This document shows, in pieces, positions 16,138-24,442 of a DNA stretch of 64,000 nucleotides (position 1 is the stretch's first letter; every line of letters starts with the position of its first letter). Source of the stretch: Flavobacterium sp. Lineage in GTDB: Bacteria > Bacteroidota > Bacteroidia > Flavobacteriales > Flavobacteriaceae. The position numbers and the translations under genes were made by a program. The notes below the pieces were generated by a model that worked only from the letters and a program-made list of their open reading frames with translations, made no database searches and was not told where the DNA came from. The stretch covers positions 186,001 to 250,000 of the forward strand of contig NZ_JAGIAV010000008.1 in assembly GCF_017744675.1 (NCBI RefSeq). Direction: 5' to 3'.

Positions 16138-16173
16138 AAAAAAAAGCGTCCGCAATTGCGAACGCTTTTTTTT
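16138..16173 (-). terminator. Terminator of the YegP-like gene
   Basis: AAAAAAGCGTCCGCAATTGCGAACGCTTTTTT folds on itself with a single mismatched pair. It lies just past the stop codon of the minus-strand gene. Confidence 0.8.
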
Positions 16174-16177
16174 ATTA

Positions 16178-16558
16178 TTATTCAGCAGCCTCATCCTCTT
16201 CCTCAGGCTCCTCATCTCCAAAAATCGATTCGCTCGACGAGAAATCTAAAATTTCGGACCTAGACGAATAAGTCACAATCTCTTTTATCCCTTTCTGCAG
16301 AAGCAATTCTGTACTGTATTTTCGACTTGTAGCAAAGTGCACATCACCTAACATCAATTTGAAAAAATACTTTCCTCCAGAGCCTTTAAATTTCAAAAAC
16401 TTCGCAAAGTCAATATTTGCTTTAAATTTCTCAATATCTTCTTCACACTCAAACCTCAACTCATAACTCAAACTCGTAAAAATAACTTTCCCCTTTCGCG
16501 AAGTAAAAGTAAATTTATATTCATCATTAAATCGCTTGCTAATTACAAAAGCACCCAT
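16178..16558 (-). CDS. DUF1508/YegP-like protein
   Basis: 126 residues with two tandem DUF1508-type units. The first is MGAFVISKRFNDEYKFTFTS...GKVIFTS, matching the start of E. coli YegP. The second, around GGKYFFKLMLGDVHFATSR, shows the same 'F-x-L-x-(A/G)-(N/D)-x-x-x-(I/F)-x-x-S' pattern. A strongly acidic tail (EEPEEEDEAAE) follows. The family is small, cytosolic and of unknown function. The gene is monocistronic with its own terminator. Confidence 0.75.
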   Translation of the reverse strand: MGAFVISKRFNDEYKFTFTSRKGKVIFTSLSYELRFECEEDIEKFKANIDFAKFLKFKGSGGKYFFKLMLGDVHFATSRKYSTELLLQKGIKEIVTYSSRSEILDFSSSESIFGDEEPEEEDEAAE

Positions 16559-16582
16559 TTACAAATTTTAGATTTTAGATTG

Positions 16583-16683
16583 TTGATTTTTTTTTTAAGA
16601 CGCTAAGCCACTAAGATTCTAAGATACTGAGATTTCCCAAAATCCAAACCCTTAAAAACCACAAAGCTTAGATTTTTCCAATA
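16583..16683. repeat. CTAAG-type dispersed repeat
   Basis: The run AAGACGCTAAGCCACTAAGATTCTAAG with CTAAG words about every 9-11 bases is followed by a later ACAAAGCTTAGATT arm that can pair back. Related runs occur at 29941-30028, 41629-41697 and 42569-42606. No gene is seen here. Confidence 0.6.
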
Positions 16684-16713
16684 AAAAAAGCCTCTTCAAA
16701 AGAAGAGGCTTTA
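16683..16713 (-). terminator. Terminator of the tRNA operon
   Basis: AAAGCCTCTTC, loop AAAA, GAAGAGGCTTT, read on the minus strand and followed by seven T. It comes directly after tRNA-Leu. Confidence 0.9.
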
Positions 16714-16714
16714 G

Positions 16715-16800
16715 TACTCAGAGCGGGACTTGAACCCGCACGAACATTGCTGTTCACTGGATTTTAAGTCCAGCGTGTCTACCAATTTCACCATCCGAGC
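16715..16800 (-). tRNA. tRNA-Leu (anticodon TAA)
   Basis: 86-base cloverleaf on the minus strand. The acceptor GCTCGGA pairs with TCTGAGT (a G-U at the first pair), the anticodon loop is CTTAAAA with anticodon TAA, there is a long variable arm, and the T loop is GGTTCAAGTCC. The 3' CCA is not encoded. It is the second gene of a two-tRNA transcript. Confidence 0.95.
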
Positions 16801-16815
16801 ATTGTATGGTTTTAG

Positions 16816-16888
16816 AGCGAAAAACGGGGCTCGAACCCGCGACCTCGACCTTGGCAAGGTCGCGCTCTACCAACTGAGCTATTTTCGC
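16816..16888 (-). tRNA. tRNA-Gly (anticodon GCC)
   Basis: 73-base cloverleaf on the minus strand: acceptor GCGAAAA pairs with TTTTCGC, D arm AGCTCAGTTGGTAGAGC, anticodon loop TTGCCAA, T loop GGTTCGAGCC, discriminator T, no encoded CCA. It is 15 bases upstream of tRNA-Leu and shares its promoter. Confidence 0.96.
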
Positions 16889-16942
16889 ATTTTCAAATTT
16901 TATTAAGAACCGCAACACTTGTTTTGTTTCGTATTGCGAGTG

Positions 16943-16972
16943 CAAATTTAGGACATTTATTCAATTACACAA
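16943..16972 (-). promoter_or_regulatory. Promoter of the tRNA-Gly/tRNA-Leu operon
   Basis: On the minus strand, TTG at 16972-16970, a 19-base gap, then TAAATTTG at 16950-16943. A full -33/-7 pair with an exact -7. Confidence 0.75.
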
Positions 16973-17049
16973 GCGTTTTTTCAAAAAAAAATCGACTTAT
17001 TTTATAACTTTCTGATAACCTAAACTTTAAAATTGAAAATTTTTATATT

Positions 17050-19656
17050 TTATTTTTTAACCAACATTCTTTTGATCTCATTCAGTTTCATCAACGCTTC
17101 TACTGGTGTAATTGCATTAATATCGAGATTGAGAATTTCTTCTTTTATCTCTTCCAGCAAAGGATCATCCAAATTAAAGAAACTCATCTGCATTTCTTCA
17201 TTGGCCGATTTTATTCCATTCAAAGCATCACTTGAATGATTCTTTTCTAATTTCTTCAAAAGCTTCTGCGCTTTCGAAATAACCAATTGCGGCATTCCTG
17301 CCATTTTCGCAACGTGAATTCCGAAACTGTGTGCGCTTCCTCCTTTTACCAATTTTCTAACGAAAAGAACAGTGTCTTTTAATTCTTTTACCGCAACATT
17401 AAAATTCTGGATTCTTGGCATCGATTCCGTCATTTCATTCAATTCGTGATAGTGCGTTGCAAAAAGCGTTTTTGCTCTTCCTGGGTGTTCGTGTAAGAAT
17501 TCGGCAATTGCCCAAGCAATTGAGATTCCGTCATAAGTGCTCGTTCCTCTTCCAATCTCATCCAATAGCACTAAACTTCTATCAGAGATATTATTCAAAA
17601 TCGAAGCGGTTTCATTCATTTCGACCATAAAAGTAGATTCTCCCATCGAGATATTATCCGAAGCTCCAACTCTGGTAAATATTTTATCTACAATTCCCAT
17701 TCTAACACTATCAGCAGGAACAAAACTTCCCATTTGAGCCAAAAGCACAATTAAAGCCGTTTGTCTTAAAATAGCAGACTTACCCGACATGTTAGGCCCG
17801 GTGATCATAATAATTTGCTGTGTTTCTCTATCTAAGAAAACATCATTTGCAATATATGGCGTTCCAACTGGCAATTGCTTTTCAATTACAGGATGCCTTC
17901 CGTTTTTAATGTCTAACTCAAAAGTATCATCAATTTCAGGACATACATATTGATTTTCGACAGCCATTTGGGTAAACGAACACAAACAATCTAACTGCGC
18001 AATTAAATAGGCATTCATCTGAACTGGTTTTATATAAGTTCCAATCCACGCTACCAATTGTTCGAAAAGTTCGCTTTCTATTTTATAAATCTTTTCTTCT
18101 GCTCCTAAAATTTTAGTTTCGTATTCTTTTAATTCTTCGGTTATATAACGCTCTGCATTTACCAAAGTCTGTTTACGAATCCATTCTTCTGGAACTTTGT
18201 CTTTATGTGTATTTCTAACTTCGATGTAATATCCGAAAACATTATTAAAAGAGATTTTCAATGAAGAAATTCCTGTTCGCTCCGATTCTCTTTTTTCAAT
18301 TCCTTCCAAAAATTCTTTTCCAGAAGTTGAAATTGCGCGTAATTCATCTAACTCCTCATTAATTCCGCTCGCAATAGCATTTCCTTTTGAAATAGCAACA
18401 GGAGCATCTTGATTTAAAGTTGTTTTAATTTTTTCGCGAAGCAAATCACAGGCATGCAAACTGTCACCAATTACTTTTACAGCTTCCTGCGGACTTTCAA
18501 GCGCCAATATTTTAATTGGAATAATCGCATCCAGAGATTCTTTCAAATAAATAATTTCTCTTGGTGACACTTTTCCTGCCGCAATTTTAGAAATCAAACG
18601 CTCTAAATCTGAAATCTGCTTAATCTGATATTGAATATTATGCAGAATTTCAGGATTTGATTTTAAATACGCTACTACTTCATGTCGGCTTTTTACTTTG
18701 TTAGCATCTTTTAAAGGCAAAGCCAACCAACGCTTCAACAAACGTCCCCCCATTGGAGAAAGCGTTTTATCGATAACATCCAAAAGCGTAACCGCATTTG
18801 GGTTATAGCTATGATACAATTCTAAATTTCGAATTGTAAAACGATCCATCCAAACGTATGCATCTTCTGCAATACGCTGAATCGCCGTAATATGTTGCAC
18901 ACGATTATGTTGTGTCTCTGATAAATAATATAAAATTGCACCAGAAGCAATAATTCCTTCTTTTAACTCTTCAACACCAAATCCTTTTAAAGAATTCGTT
19001 TGAAAATGCTTCGTTAAAGTTTCTAAAGCATAATCTTCTTTATAAATCCAATCTTCTAAGTAAAAACTATGAAAATCTTCACCGAAAGCAGTCTTGAAGT
19101 CGTTCTTATTGTTCTTCGGAACCAAAACCTCACTTGGATTAAAGTTCTGCAATAATTTATCAATGTATTCTGCATTTCCCTGAGCCGTTAAAAACTCTCC
19201 AGTCGAAACATCTAAAAATGAAATTCCGATATTTTTATTAGCAAAATAAACAGATGCTAAGAAGTTATTAGATTTAGAATGCAAAACCTCATCGTTTAAA
19301 GAAACTCCTGGAGTTACCAGTTCTGTCACACCTCTTTTTACGATAGTTTTTGTCATTTTAGGATCTTCCAGCTGATCGCAGATTGCCACACGAAGTCCGG
19401 CTTTTACCAGTTTTGGCAAATAAGTATTTACAGAATGATGCGGAAACCCAGCCAATGCTGTTTCGGTATCAGACCCTGCTCCTCTTTTAGTTAAAGTAAT
19501 CCCTAAAATTTTAGAAGCTCGAATGGCGTCTTCTCCGAAGGTTTCATAAAAATCTCCTACTCTGAAAAGCAGACATGCATCAGGATATTTAGCCTTGATT
19601 TCGTTGTACTGTTTCATTAAAGGTGTTTCCTTCACCACTTTCTCTTTAGCTGCCAA
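17050..19656 (-). CDS. mutS: DNA mismatch repair protein MutS
   Basis: Recognises mismatches and starts repair with MutL. The 868-residue protein has the mismatch-binding domain with the Phe-x-Glu contact (RVGDFYETFGED near residue 32), the Walker A motif MITGPNMSGKSA near 620, and the Walker B and following region LVLLDEIGRGTSTYDG near 695. Length matches the family. The start is a TTG at 19656. No in-frame ATG lies between it and the upstream stop, and the next ATG (residue 14) would remove the conserved TPLMKQY lead, so TTG is favoured. Confidence 0.97.
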   Translation of the reverse strand: MAAKEKVVKETPLMKQYNEIKAKYPDACLLFRVGDFYETFGEDAIRASKILGITLTKRGAGSDTETALAGFPHHSVNTYLPKLVKAGLRVAICDQLEDPKMTKTIVKRGVTELVTPGVSLNDEVLHSKSNNFLASVYFANKNIGISFLDVSTGEFLTAQGNAEYIDKLLQNFNPSEVLVPKNNKNDFKTAFGEDFHSFYLEDWIYKEDYALETLTKHFQTNSLKGFGVEELKEGIIASGAILYYLSETQHNRVQHITAIQRIAEDAYVWMDRFTIRNLELYHSYNPNAVTLLDVIDKTLSPMGGRLLKRWLALPLKDANKVKSRHEVVAYLKSNPEILHNIQYQIKQISDLERLISKIAAGKVSPREIIYLKESLDAIIPIKILALESPQEAVKVIGDSLHACDLLREKIKTTLNQDAPVAISKGNAIASGINEELDELRAISTSGKEFLEGIEKRESERTGISSLKISFNNVFGYYIEVRNTHKDKVPEEWIRKQTLVNAERYITEELKEYETKILGAEEKIYKIESELFEQLVAWIGTYIKPVQMNAYLIAQLDCLCSFTQMAVENQYVCPEIDDTFELDIKNGRHPVIEKQLPVGTPYIANDVFLDRETQQIIMITGPNMSGKSAILRQTALIVLLAQMGSFVPADSVRMGIVDKIFTRVGASDNISMGESTFMVEMNETASILNNISDRSLVLLDEIGRGTSTYDGISIAWAIAEFLHEHPGRAKTLFATHYHELNEMTESMPRIQNFNVAVKELKDTVLFVRKLVKGGSAHSFGIHVAKMAGMPQLVISKAQKLLKKLEKNHSSDALNGIKSANEEMQMSFFNLDDPLLEEIKEEILNLDINAITPVEALMKLNEIKRMLVKK

Positions 19657-19778
19657 ATTGTAATAGTTTTAAATGAAAAATTAAGACAGCGAATTTATGA
19701 TTTTTTAGTGGCATATCGAAAGCTTCAAAAATTAAAATATTTTAAGATATTTTTAGTTACTCATTTAAGAATTTTATA

Positions 19779-19786
19779 TAGCTTTG
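19779..19786 (+). promoter_or_regulatory. Promoter -7 element of the DUF1573 gene
   Basis: TAGCTTTG is an exact TAnnTTTG match 28 bases before the ATG. Confidence 0.6.
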
Positions 19787-19814
19787 TTTATCATTTAAAA
19801 AAAGACCCTTAAAG

Positions 19815-20246
19815 ATGAAAAAAATAATCTTATTCGCTATGTTGGCTGTAGCTGGTATTACGGCTACTAATGCACAAACAACTAAAAAAGCTAAAGCTGC
19901 TAAAGTTGCTAAAGTTGAAGGAGCTGGAATGCTTTTCGAAACTGAAACTATCGATTACGGAACTATCGCTCACAATGCTGATGGAAAACGTGAATTCGTT
20001 TTTGTTAACAATGGTACAAAACCATTAATCATTACTAACACTCAAGGATCTTGCGGATGTACTGTTCCAACTACTCCAAAAGAGCCAATTGCTCCAGGAG
20101 CTAAAGGTGTTATTGGTGTAAAATATGCTACTGACAGAGTTGGTGCTTTTACAAAAACAGTAACTGTAACTTCTAATGCTGAAGGGCAACCAACAAAAAT
20201 CCTTACTATTAAAGGTACTGTTTTACCAGATCCAGTAAAAAGCTAA
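19815..20246 (+). CDS. DUF1573 domain secreted protein
   Basis: 143 residues. A signal peptide (MKKIILFAMLAVAGITATNA, cut before Q) is followed by a lysine/alanine-rich linker and one DUF1573 domain, an Ig-like beta sandwich. Its hallmark is FVFVNNGTKPLIITNTQGSC and the nearby CGCTVPTTP. Such proteins are common in Bacteroidota periplasm or surface; their role is unknown. It is a single-gene unit with its own -7 element and terminator. Confidence 0.9.
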   Translation: MKKIILFAMLAVAGITATNAQTTKKAKAAKVAKVEGAGMLFETETIDYGTIAHNADGKREFVFVNNGTKPLIITNTQGSCGCTVPTTPKEPIAPGAKGVIGVKYATDRVGAFTKTVTVTSNAEGQPTKILTIKGTVLPDPVKS

Positions 20247-20269
20247 TCTGAGAAACATTTAAAATAATC

Positions 20270-20302
20270 AAAAAGCTTCCTTATCTTTGGAAGCTTTTTT
20301 TA
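20270..20302 (+). terminator. Terminator of the DUF1573 gene
   Basis: AAAAGCTTCC pairs with GGAAGCTTTT, followed by a T run. Confidence 0.85.
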
Positions 20303-20321
20303 TGACTACAATTCAAAAACA

Positions 20322-20858
20322 ATGAGAAAACTCGAAAACAGCGAACTAGATCGCAAATCGATTGAAGATTTTAAAAAATCAGAGAAAACCCCTTTAATAT
20401 TAGTTTTAGACGATATTAGAAGCCTACACAATATTGGCTCTGTTTTTAGAACTGCTGATGCGTTTTTGATTGAAAAGATCATTTTATGCGGCATTACCGC
20501 AACTCCTCCCAACAAAGAAATTCATAAAACCGCTCTTGGCGCAACCGAAACTGTCGCGTGGGAACATCATGAAAATGTTTTAGAGGTTATTGAAAACTTA
20601 AAAAAAGAAAATGTTCTTACGATGGCCATTGAACAAGTGGAAAGTGCTATTTTTCTTCAGGATTTTAAAGTGGCGAAAAATCAGAAATATGCTTTGGTTT
20701 TTGGAAATGAAGTGTATGGCGTATCACAAGAAGCTGTTGCCATCTGTGACGGATGTATTGAAATTCCACAGTTGGGAACCAAACACTCTCTTAATATTTC
20801 TGTAAGTGCCGGAATTGTGGTTTGGGATTTATTTCAAAAAATAAACTGGCCTGAATAA
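20322..20858 (+). CDS. TrmH/SpoU family RNA methyltransferase
   Basis: 178 residues forming a SPOUT-fold methyltransferase that transfers methyl from S-adenosylmethionine to a ribose 2'-OH of tRNA or rRNA. The three family motifs are present: NIGSVFRTADAF near residue 38, FGNEVYGVS near 128 and IPQLGTKHSLNISVSAGI near 147. There is no N-terminal RNA-binding domain, so it is of the short TrmL-like kind. The substrate base is not known. Confidence 0.92.
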   Translation: MRKLENSELDRKSIEDFKKSEKTPLILVLDDIRSLHNIGSVFRTADAFLIEKIILCGITATPPNKEIHKTALGATETVAWEHHENVLEVIENLKKENVLTMAIEQVESAIFLQDFKVAKNQKYALVFGNEVYGVSQEAVAICDGCIEIPQLGTKHSLNISVSAGIVVWDLFQKINWPE

Positions 20859-20900
20859 AAATTTATTTTTTTATTCTCAATTAATTGATATTTTTAGCGA

Positions 20901-23084
20901 ATGAAAAATATCAAATTAACAACTATTTCTCTTTTCTTTTCTGTTTTAAGTTTTAATATTTCAAATTCAAATGAAAACTCAAAAGCTTTTAACAAAAAAA
21001 ATAAACATATCCAAAAAACCACCATTAGTCAAAAAACAAAAAAACTAAAGAAATCCAATTTTGCAATTGATCCTCCTAAACTCATTGCACAGGGAGATCA
21101 GCTTTACTGTCCGCAAACATCGATTAATATTGTCACTGATTTTACAATTCGCCATGACGCTGCTGAAAATGGCACACAAGAACTATACATCCAGATTTCA
21201 TCTGGATACTCTAATGGTTTTGACCGATTAGAACTAACAAATCCGACTTTACACCCAAACATTATAACTAGTTGGGACGCCAATTCCGGGAAGCTAAAAT
21301 TATCAGGAACAAATGCAGCAACAGAAATTCCTTATGATGATTTTATTTCAGCAGTAAAAGATGTTGTCTTTACCAATTCGTCTGCAACCGCAAGTGGAAC
21401 AAGAACTTTCTCTATTACAATTGGACAAGCAAATTATTTGCCTTCAACAGGACATTATTACCTGTTTATTTCCAATGTAGGCGTTACTTGGACAAATGCA
21501 CGCAACCTTGCCGCATCGAGCACGTACTACGGCCTTCAAGGATATTTGGCTACTATTTCGTCTGCCGACGAAGCAAAATTAATTGGCGAACAAGCTTCTG
21601 GAACTGGATGGATTGGAGGAAGTGATGCCGAAACAGAAGGCGTTTGGAAATGGGTTACGGGTCCAGAAGCAGGAACTGTTTTTTGGAATGGAACCGCAAA
21701 CGGCTCGACTCCAAATTTTGCTTTTTGGAATACAGGTGAACCCAATCAGCTTGGAGATGAAGATTATGCACACATTACTCAACCTGGAGCTGGAATAAGA
21801 GGTTCTTGGAACGACTTATCAAATACTGGAGACCCTGCAGGTAATTATCAGCCGAAAGGCTATATTGTGGAATATGGCGGAATGCCTGGCGAAGCACCGC
21901 TTGAAATTGCCGCCAGCACCAAAATTACCATTCCTGTGGCAACACCAGCTATTGACCCAGCTCCTGCCTGCGATTCTGGGAGTTTTACTTTTAATGCAAC
22001 AGCAACTTCTGGAGCAACCATAAGATGGTTTAATGCCGTTACTGGCGGCAATTTACTAGCAACAGGTTCAACTTACACTACACCAGCATTAACCACAACT
22101 ACCACTTATTATGTCGATGCTGGTTGTGAATCAAATCGCAAGTCAGTAAAAGCAACGGTAAATGCAACTCCATCAATTACTGTTGCAGAACAAGACACTT
22201 ATACCAATTGTGGTCCAGGAAGTTTAACTATAAAAGCGACTTCAAATGTTGGTTCTATAAACTGGTATGCTTCAGCAACAGGAGGCACAAGTCTTTATGT
22301 GGGAACAGCCTTTACAACTCCAACAATTACGACAAACACCACATACTATGCCGAAGCATCAAATGGTTTCTGTATAAATACAACTAGAACTCCGATAAAC
22401 ATTGTAATCAACACTCCTCCAGCGGTTACAGATGAGACTTTGACATTATGCCAGTTTCGAAATGTAACATTAGATGCAGGAATTTCTGGAATGACTTATT
22501 TATGGTCAAATAATAATGAAACTACTCGAACGATCTCCGTTGATAAGGCTGGCAAATATACTGTTGATGTTACAAGTCCTGAAGGTTGCAAAAGCACCAA
22601 AACAATAACAGTCGAAGAACACAAGATCCCACAAATTGCTCGAGTGGATGTTGAAGGAACAAGAGCCATTATTTATCCCGTAAAAGCAGAAGATTATTTT
22701 GAATATTCTGTCGACGGTGCCTTTTTTCAAGATTCTAACGTTTTCTATGATGTTCCAGGCGGACTTCAGACAGCATACGCAAGAGCAAAAAAATGTGGAG
22801 GAACTTCTAGACAATTTGTAGTTCTTGTTTTCCCTCCGTTTTTTACGCCAAACAACGATTCCTACAACGATGTCTGGGAAGTAACCGGGATGGAAAATTA
22901 TCCTCAGGCAGTAGTTACTATTTTTGATCGCTATGGAAAATTAATAGCACAATTAAGCCACTTCAAAATGAGTTGGGATGGCACTTTTAATCAAGTTCCG
23001 CTTCCTGCTTCCGATTATTGGTATGCTTTAAAAGTGGATGATTCAACGCCAATATTAAGAGGACATTTTACATTAAAAAGATAA
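20901..23084 (+). CDS. Secreted C-type-lectin-domain protein with T9SS type B sorting domain
   Basis: 727 residues. A signal peptide is followed by a lysine-rich linker, then a C-type-lectin-like domain at about residues 185-330. This domain holds WIGGSD, the calcium/mannose-type EPN motif near 280 and SWNDL near 302, but not the usual disulfide cysteines. Two Ig-like repeats follow (about 350-500, each with W-(F/Y)-x-A-x-(T)-GG and TTTTTYY-type ends) and one more domain. The end, from about 640 (FFTPNNDSYNDVWEV ... DYWYALKVDD), is the gliding-motility/CHU_C sorting domain recognised by the type IX secretion system. It is likely a cell-surface glycan-binding adhesin. It lies 42 bp after the TrmH gene. 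Confidence 0.9.
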   Translation: MKNIKLTTISLFFSVLSFNISNSNENSKAFNKKNKHIQKTTISQKTKKLKKSNFAIDPPKLIAQGDQLYCPQTSINIVTDFTIRHDAAENGTQELYIQISSGYSNGFDRLELTNPTLHPNIITSWDANSGKLKLSGTNAATEIPYDDFISAVKDVVFTNSSATASGTRTFSITIGQANYLPSTGHYYLFISNVGVTWTNARNLAASSTYYGLQGYLATISSADEAKLIGEQASGTGWIGGSDAETEGVWKWVTGPEAGTVFWNGTANGSTPNFAFWNTGEPNQLGDEDYAHITQPGAGIRGSWNDLSNTGDPAGNYQPKGYIVEYGGMPGEAPLEIAASTKITIPVATPAIDPAPACDSGSFTFNATATSGATIRWFNAVTGGNLLATGSTYTTPALTTTTTYYVDAGCESNRKSVKATVNATPSITVAEQDTYTNCGPGSLTIKATSNVGSINWYASATGGTSLYVGTAFTTPTITTNTTYYAEASNGFCINTTRTPINIVINTPPAVTDETLTLCQFRNVTLDAGISGMTYLWSNNNETTRTISVDKAGKYTVDVTSPEGCKSTKTITVEEHKIPQIARVDVEGTRAIIYPVKAEDYFEYSVDGAFFQDSNVFYDVPGGLQTAYARAKKCGGTSRQFVVLVFPPFFTPNNDSYNDVWEVTGMENYPQAVVTIFDRYGKLIAQLSHFKMSWDGTFNQVPLPASDYWYALKVDDSTPILRGHFTLKR

Positions 23085-23101
23085 TTTTTGTAATGAGAGA
23101 A

Positions 23102-23170
23102 TGTGCCAATTTGATGATTAGATAATTCTAAAGCAATTATCTAATTATCCCATTTTCTAATTGCCACATT
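23102..23170. repeat. TGTGCCAATTT-type inverted repeat
   Basis: TGTGCCAATTTGATGATTAGATAATT and its later partner AATTATCTAATTATC...AATTGCCACATT form an imperfect hairpin between convergent genes. Related words occur at 5811-5831 and 46916-46999. Confidence 0.6.
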
Positions 23171-24304
23171 TCAATTAAGCTTCTTCTTAATTTCATTCAA
23201 TATATAAAGGTAATCTTCGTGCTTTTTTACAAAATCGCGATCCGAAACATCAATTATTAAAACATTCAAATCGGTTTGAGATTTTATGTATTCCAAATAG
23301 CCGTTATTAATTTTGTCTAAATATGTGGCTTCAATATTCTGTTCATAAATACGCCCACGCTTTTTGATGTTTTGCAGCAATCTCTCTGTATTCTGATACA
23401 AATAAATATACAAATCTGGCTTTGGCATTTCCTTGTAAATGATATCAAATAGATTTCTGTACAAACGATATTCATCTTCTGCAAGGGTTATTTTTGCAAA
23501 AATCAACGATTTAAAAATATGATAATCAGCAACAATAAAATCTTTGAACAAATCAAACTGCGCCAAATCATCAGCCAGTTGCTGGTAGCGATCTGCTAAA
23601 AAAGACATTTCTAATGGAAACGCATATCGGTTTTGATCTTTGTAAAATTTTGGCAAAAACGGATTATCAGCAAAGCGTTCTAAAACCGTTTTTCCGTTAA
23701 AATCTTCTGCTATTTTATGCACCAAAGTGGTTTTTCCAGCTCCAATATTTCCTTCAAAAGCAACATAATTAAATTGGTTTAAAAGAATTTCGGCAATTGG
23801 ACTTTTCAATTTCTGCACCACTGTACAAACACTATCATCTGGAGTAACGGCAATTAATTCAGAAATTGTTTTTTGTAAAATTGGGTGTTTCCAATTTAAC
23901 TTTAAATCCTGCATTGGAAGCAAAACAAAATTTCTATTTTGCATTAGCGGATGCGGAACCTTTAATTTTTCAGTCTCAATTATTTCATCATCAAAAGCAA
24001 TCAAATCAACATCGATAATTCTAGATTGATATCCCTCTTGATTCAAACGGATTCTTCCCAGTTCTTTCTCGACTTTTAAAATTTGATTGAGTATTTTTTG
24101 CGCAGAAGAATTGGTGTGCAAAAGAAGCGCGCAATTATAAAAAGCATCACTCTCAAAACCCCATGCAGGAGTTTCGTAAAGTTTTGAAACCTGAATAACA
24201 GTCCCCACATTTTGATGTATCAAATCGATACAATTTTGAATGTTTTCTAGTCTGCTGCCTTGGTTGCTGCCTATCGATAAAACGACTTGATGCTGTAATT
24301 TCAT
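23171..24304 (-). CDS. folK: Fusion of HPPK (FolK) and deoxynucleoside kinase
   Basis: 377 residues, two enzymes in one chain. Residues 1-160 are 6-hydroxymethyl-7,8-dihydropterin pyrophosphokinase of folate synthesis (SIGSNQGSRLENI, RIIDVDLI with the Asp pair at 98/100, VPHPLMQNR at 116-124). Residues 178-377 are a deoxynucleoside kinase with P-loop GNIGAGKT at 185-192 and the segment ERFADNPFLPKFY. This fusion is found in Bacteroidota. It joins pterin and deoxynucleotide supply, both needed for thymidylate and DNA synthesis. It is divergent from sppA. Confidence 0.93.
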   Translation of the reverse strand: MKLQHQVVLSIGSNQGSRLENIQNCIDLIHQNVGTVIQVSKLYETPAWGFESDAFYNCALLLHTNSSAQKILNQILKVEKELGRIRLNQEGYQSRIIDVDLIAFDDEIIETEKLKVPHPLMQNRNFVLLPMQDLKLNWKHPILQKTISELIAVTPDDSVCTVVQKLKSPIAEILLNQFNYVAFEGNIGAGKTTLVHKIAEDFNGKTVLERFADNPFLPKFYKDQNRYAFPLEMSFLADRYQQLADDLAQFDLFKDFIVADYHIFKSLIFAKITLAEDEYRLYRNLFDIIYKEMPKPDLYIYLYQNTERLLQNIKKRGRIYEQNIEATYLDKINNGYLEYIKSQTDLNVLIIDVSDRDFVKKHEDYLYILNEIKKKLN

Positions 24305-24345
24305 AATTAATGCAAATTAACTAAAACTATTTTAGAATTAACCAA

Positions 24346-24353
24346 TATATTTG
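24346..24353 (+). promoter_or_regulatory. Promoter -7 element of sppA
   Basis: TATATTTG is an exact TAnnTTTG match. It overlaps the GTG at 24353, which rules that codon out as the start and supports ATG 24443. Confidence 0.65.
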
Positions 24354-24442
24354 TGAAACGACGTCTCAAATTCAATCCTAAATTTAGATGTCTAGTTTGT
24401 AACATTTTGTTCTTTTTTGATACTTATAAAAAAAATATACAT

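Noticed and set aside
16754..16945. 63-codon minus-strand frame over the tRNA genes
   Set aside because: It runs through tRNA-Gly and into tRNA-Leu, both of which fold well; not a protein gene.
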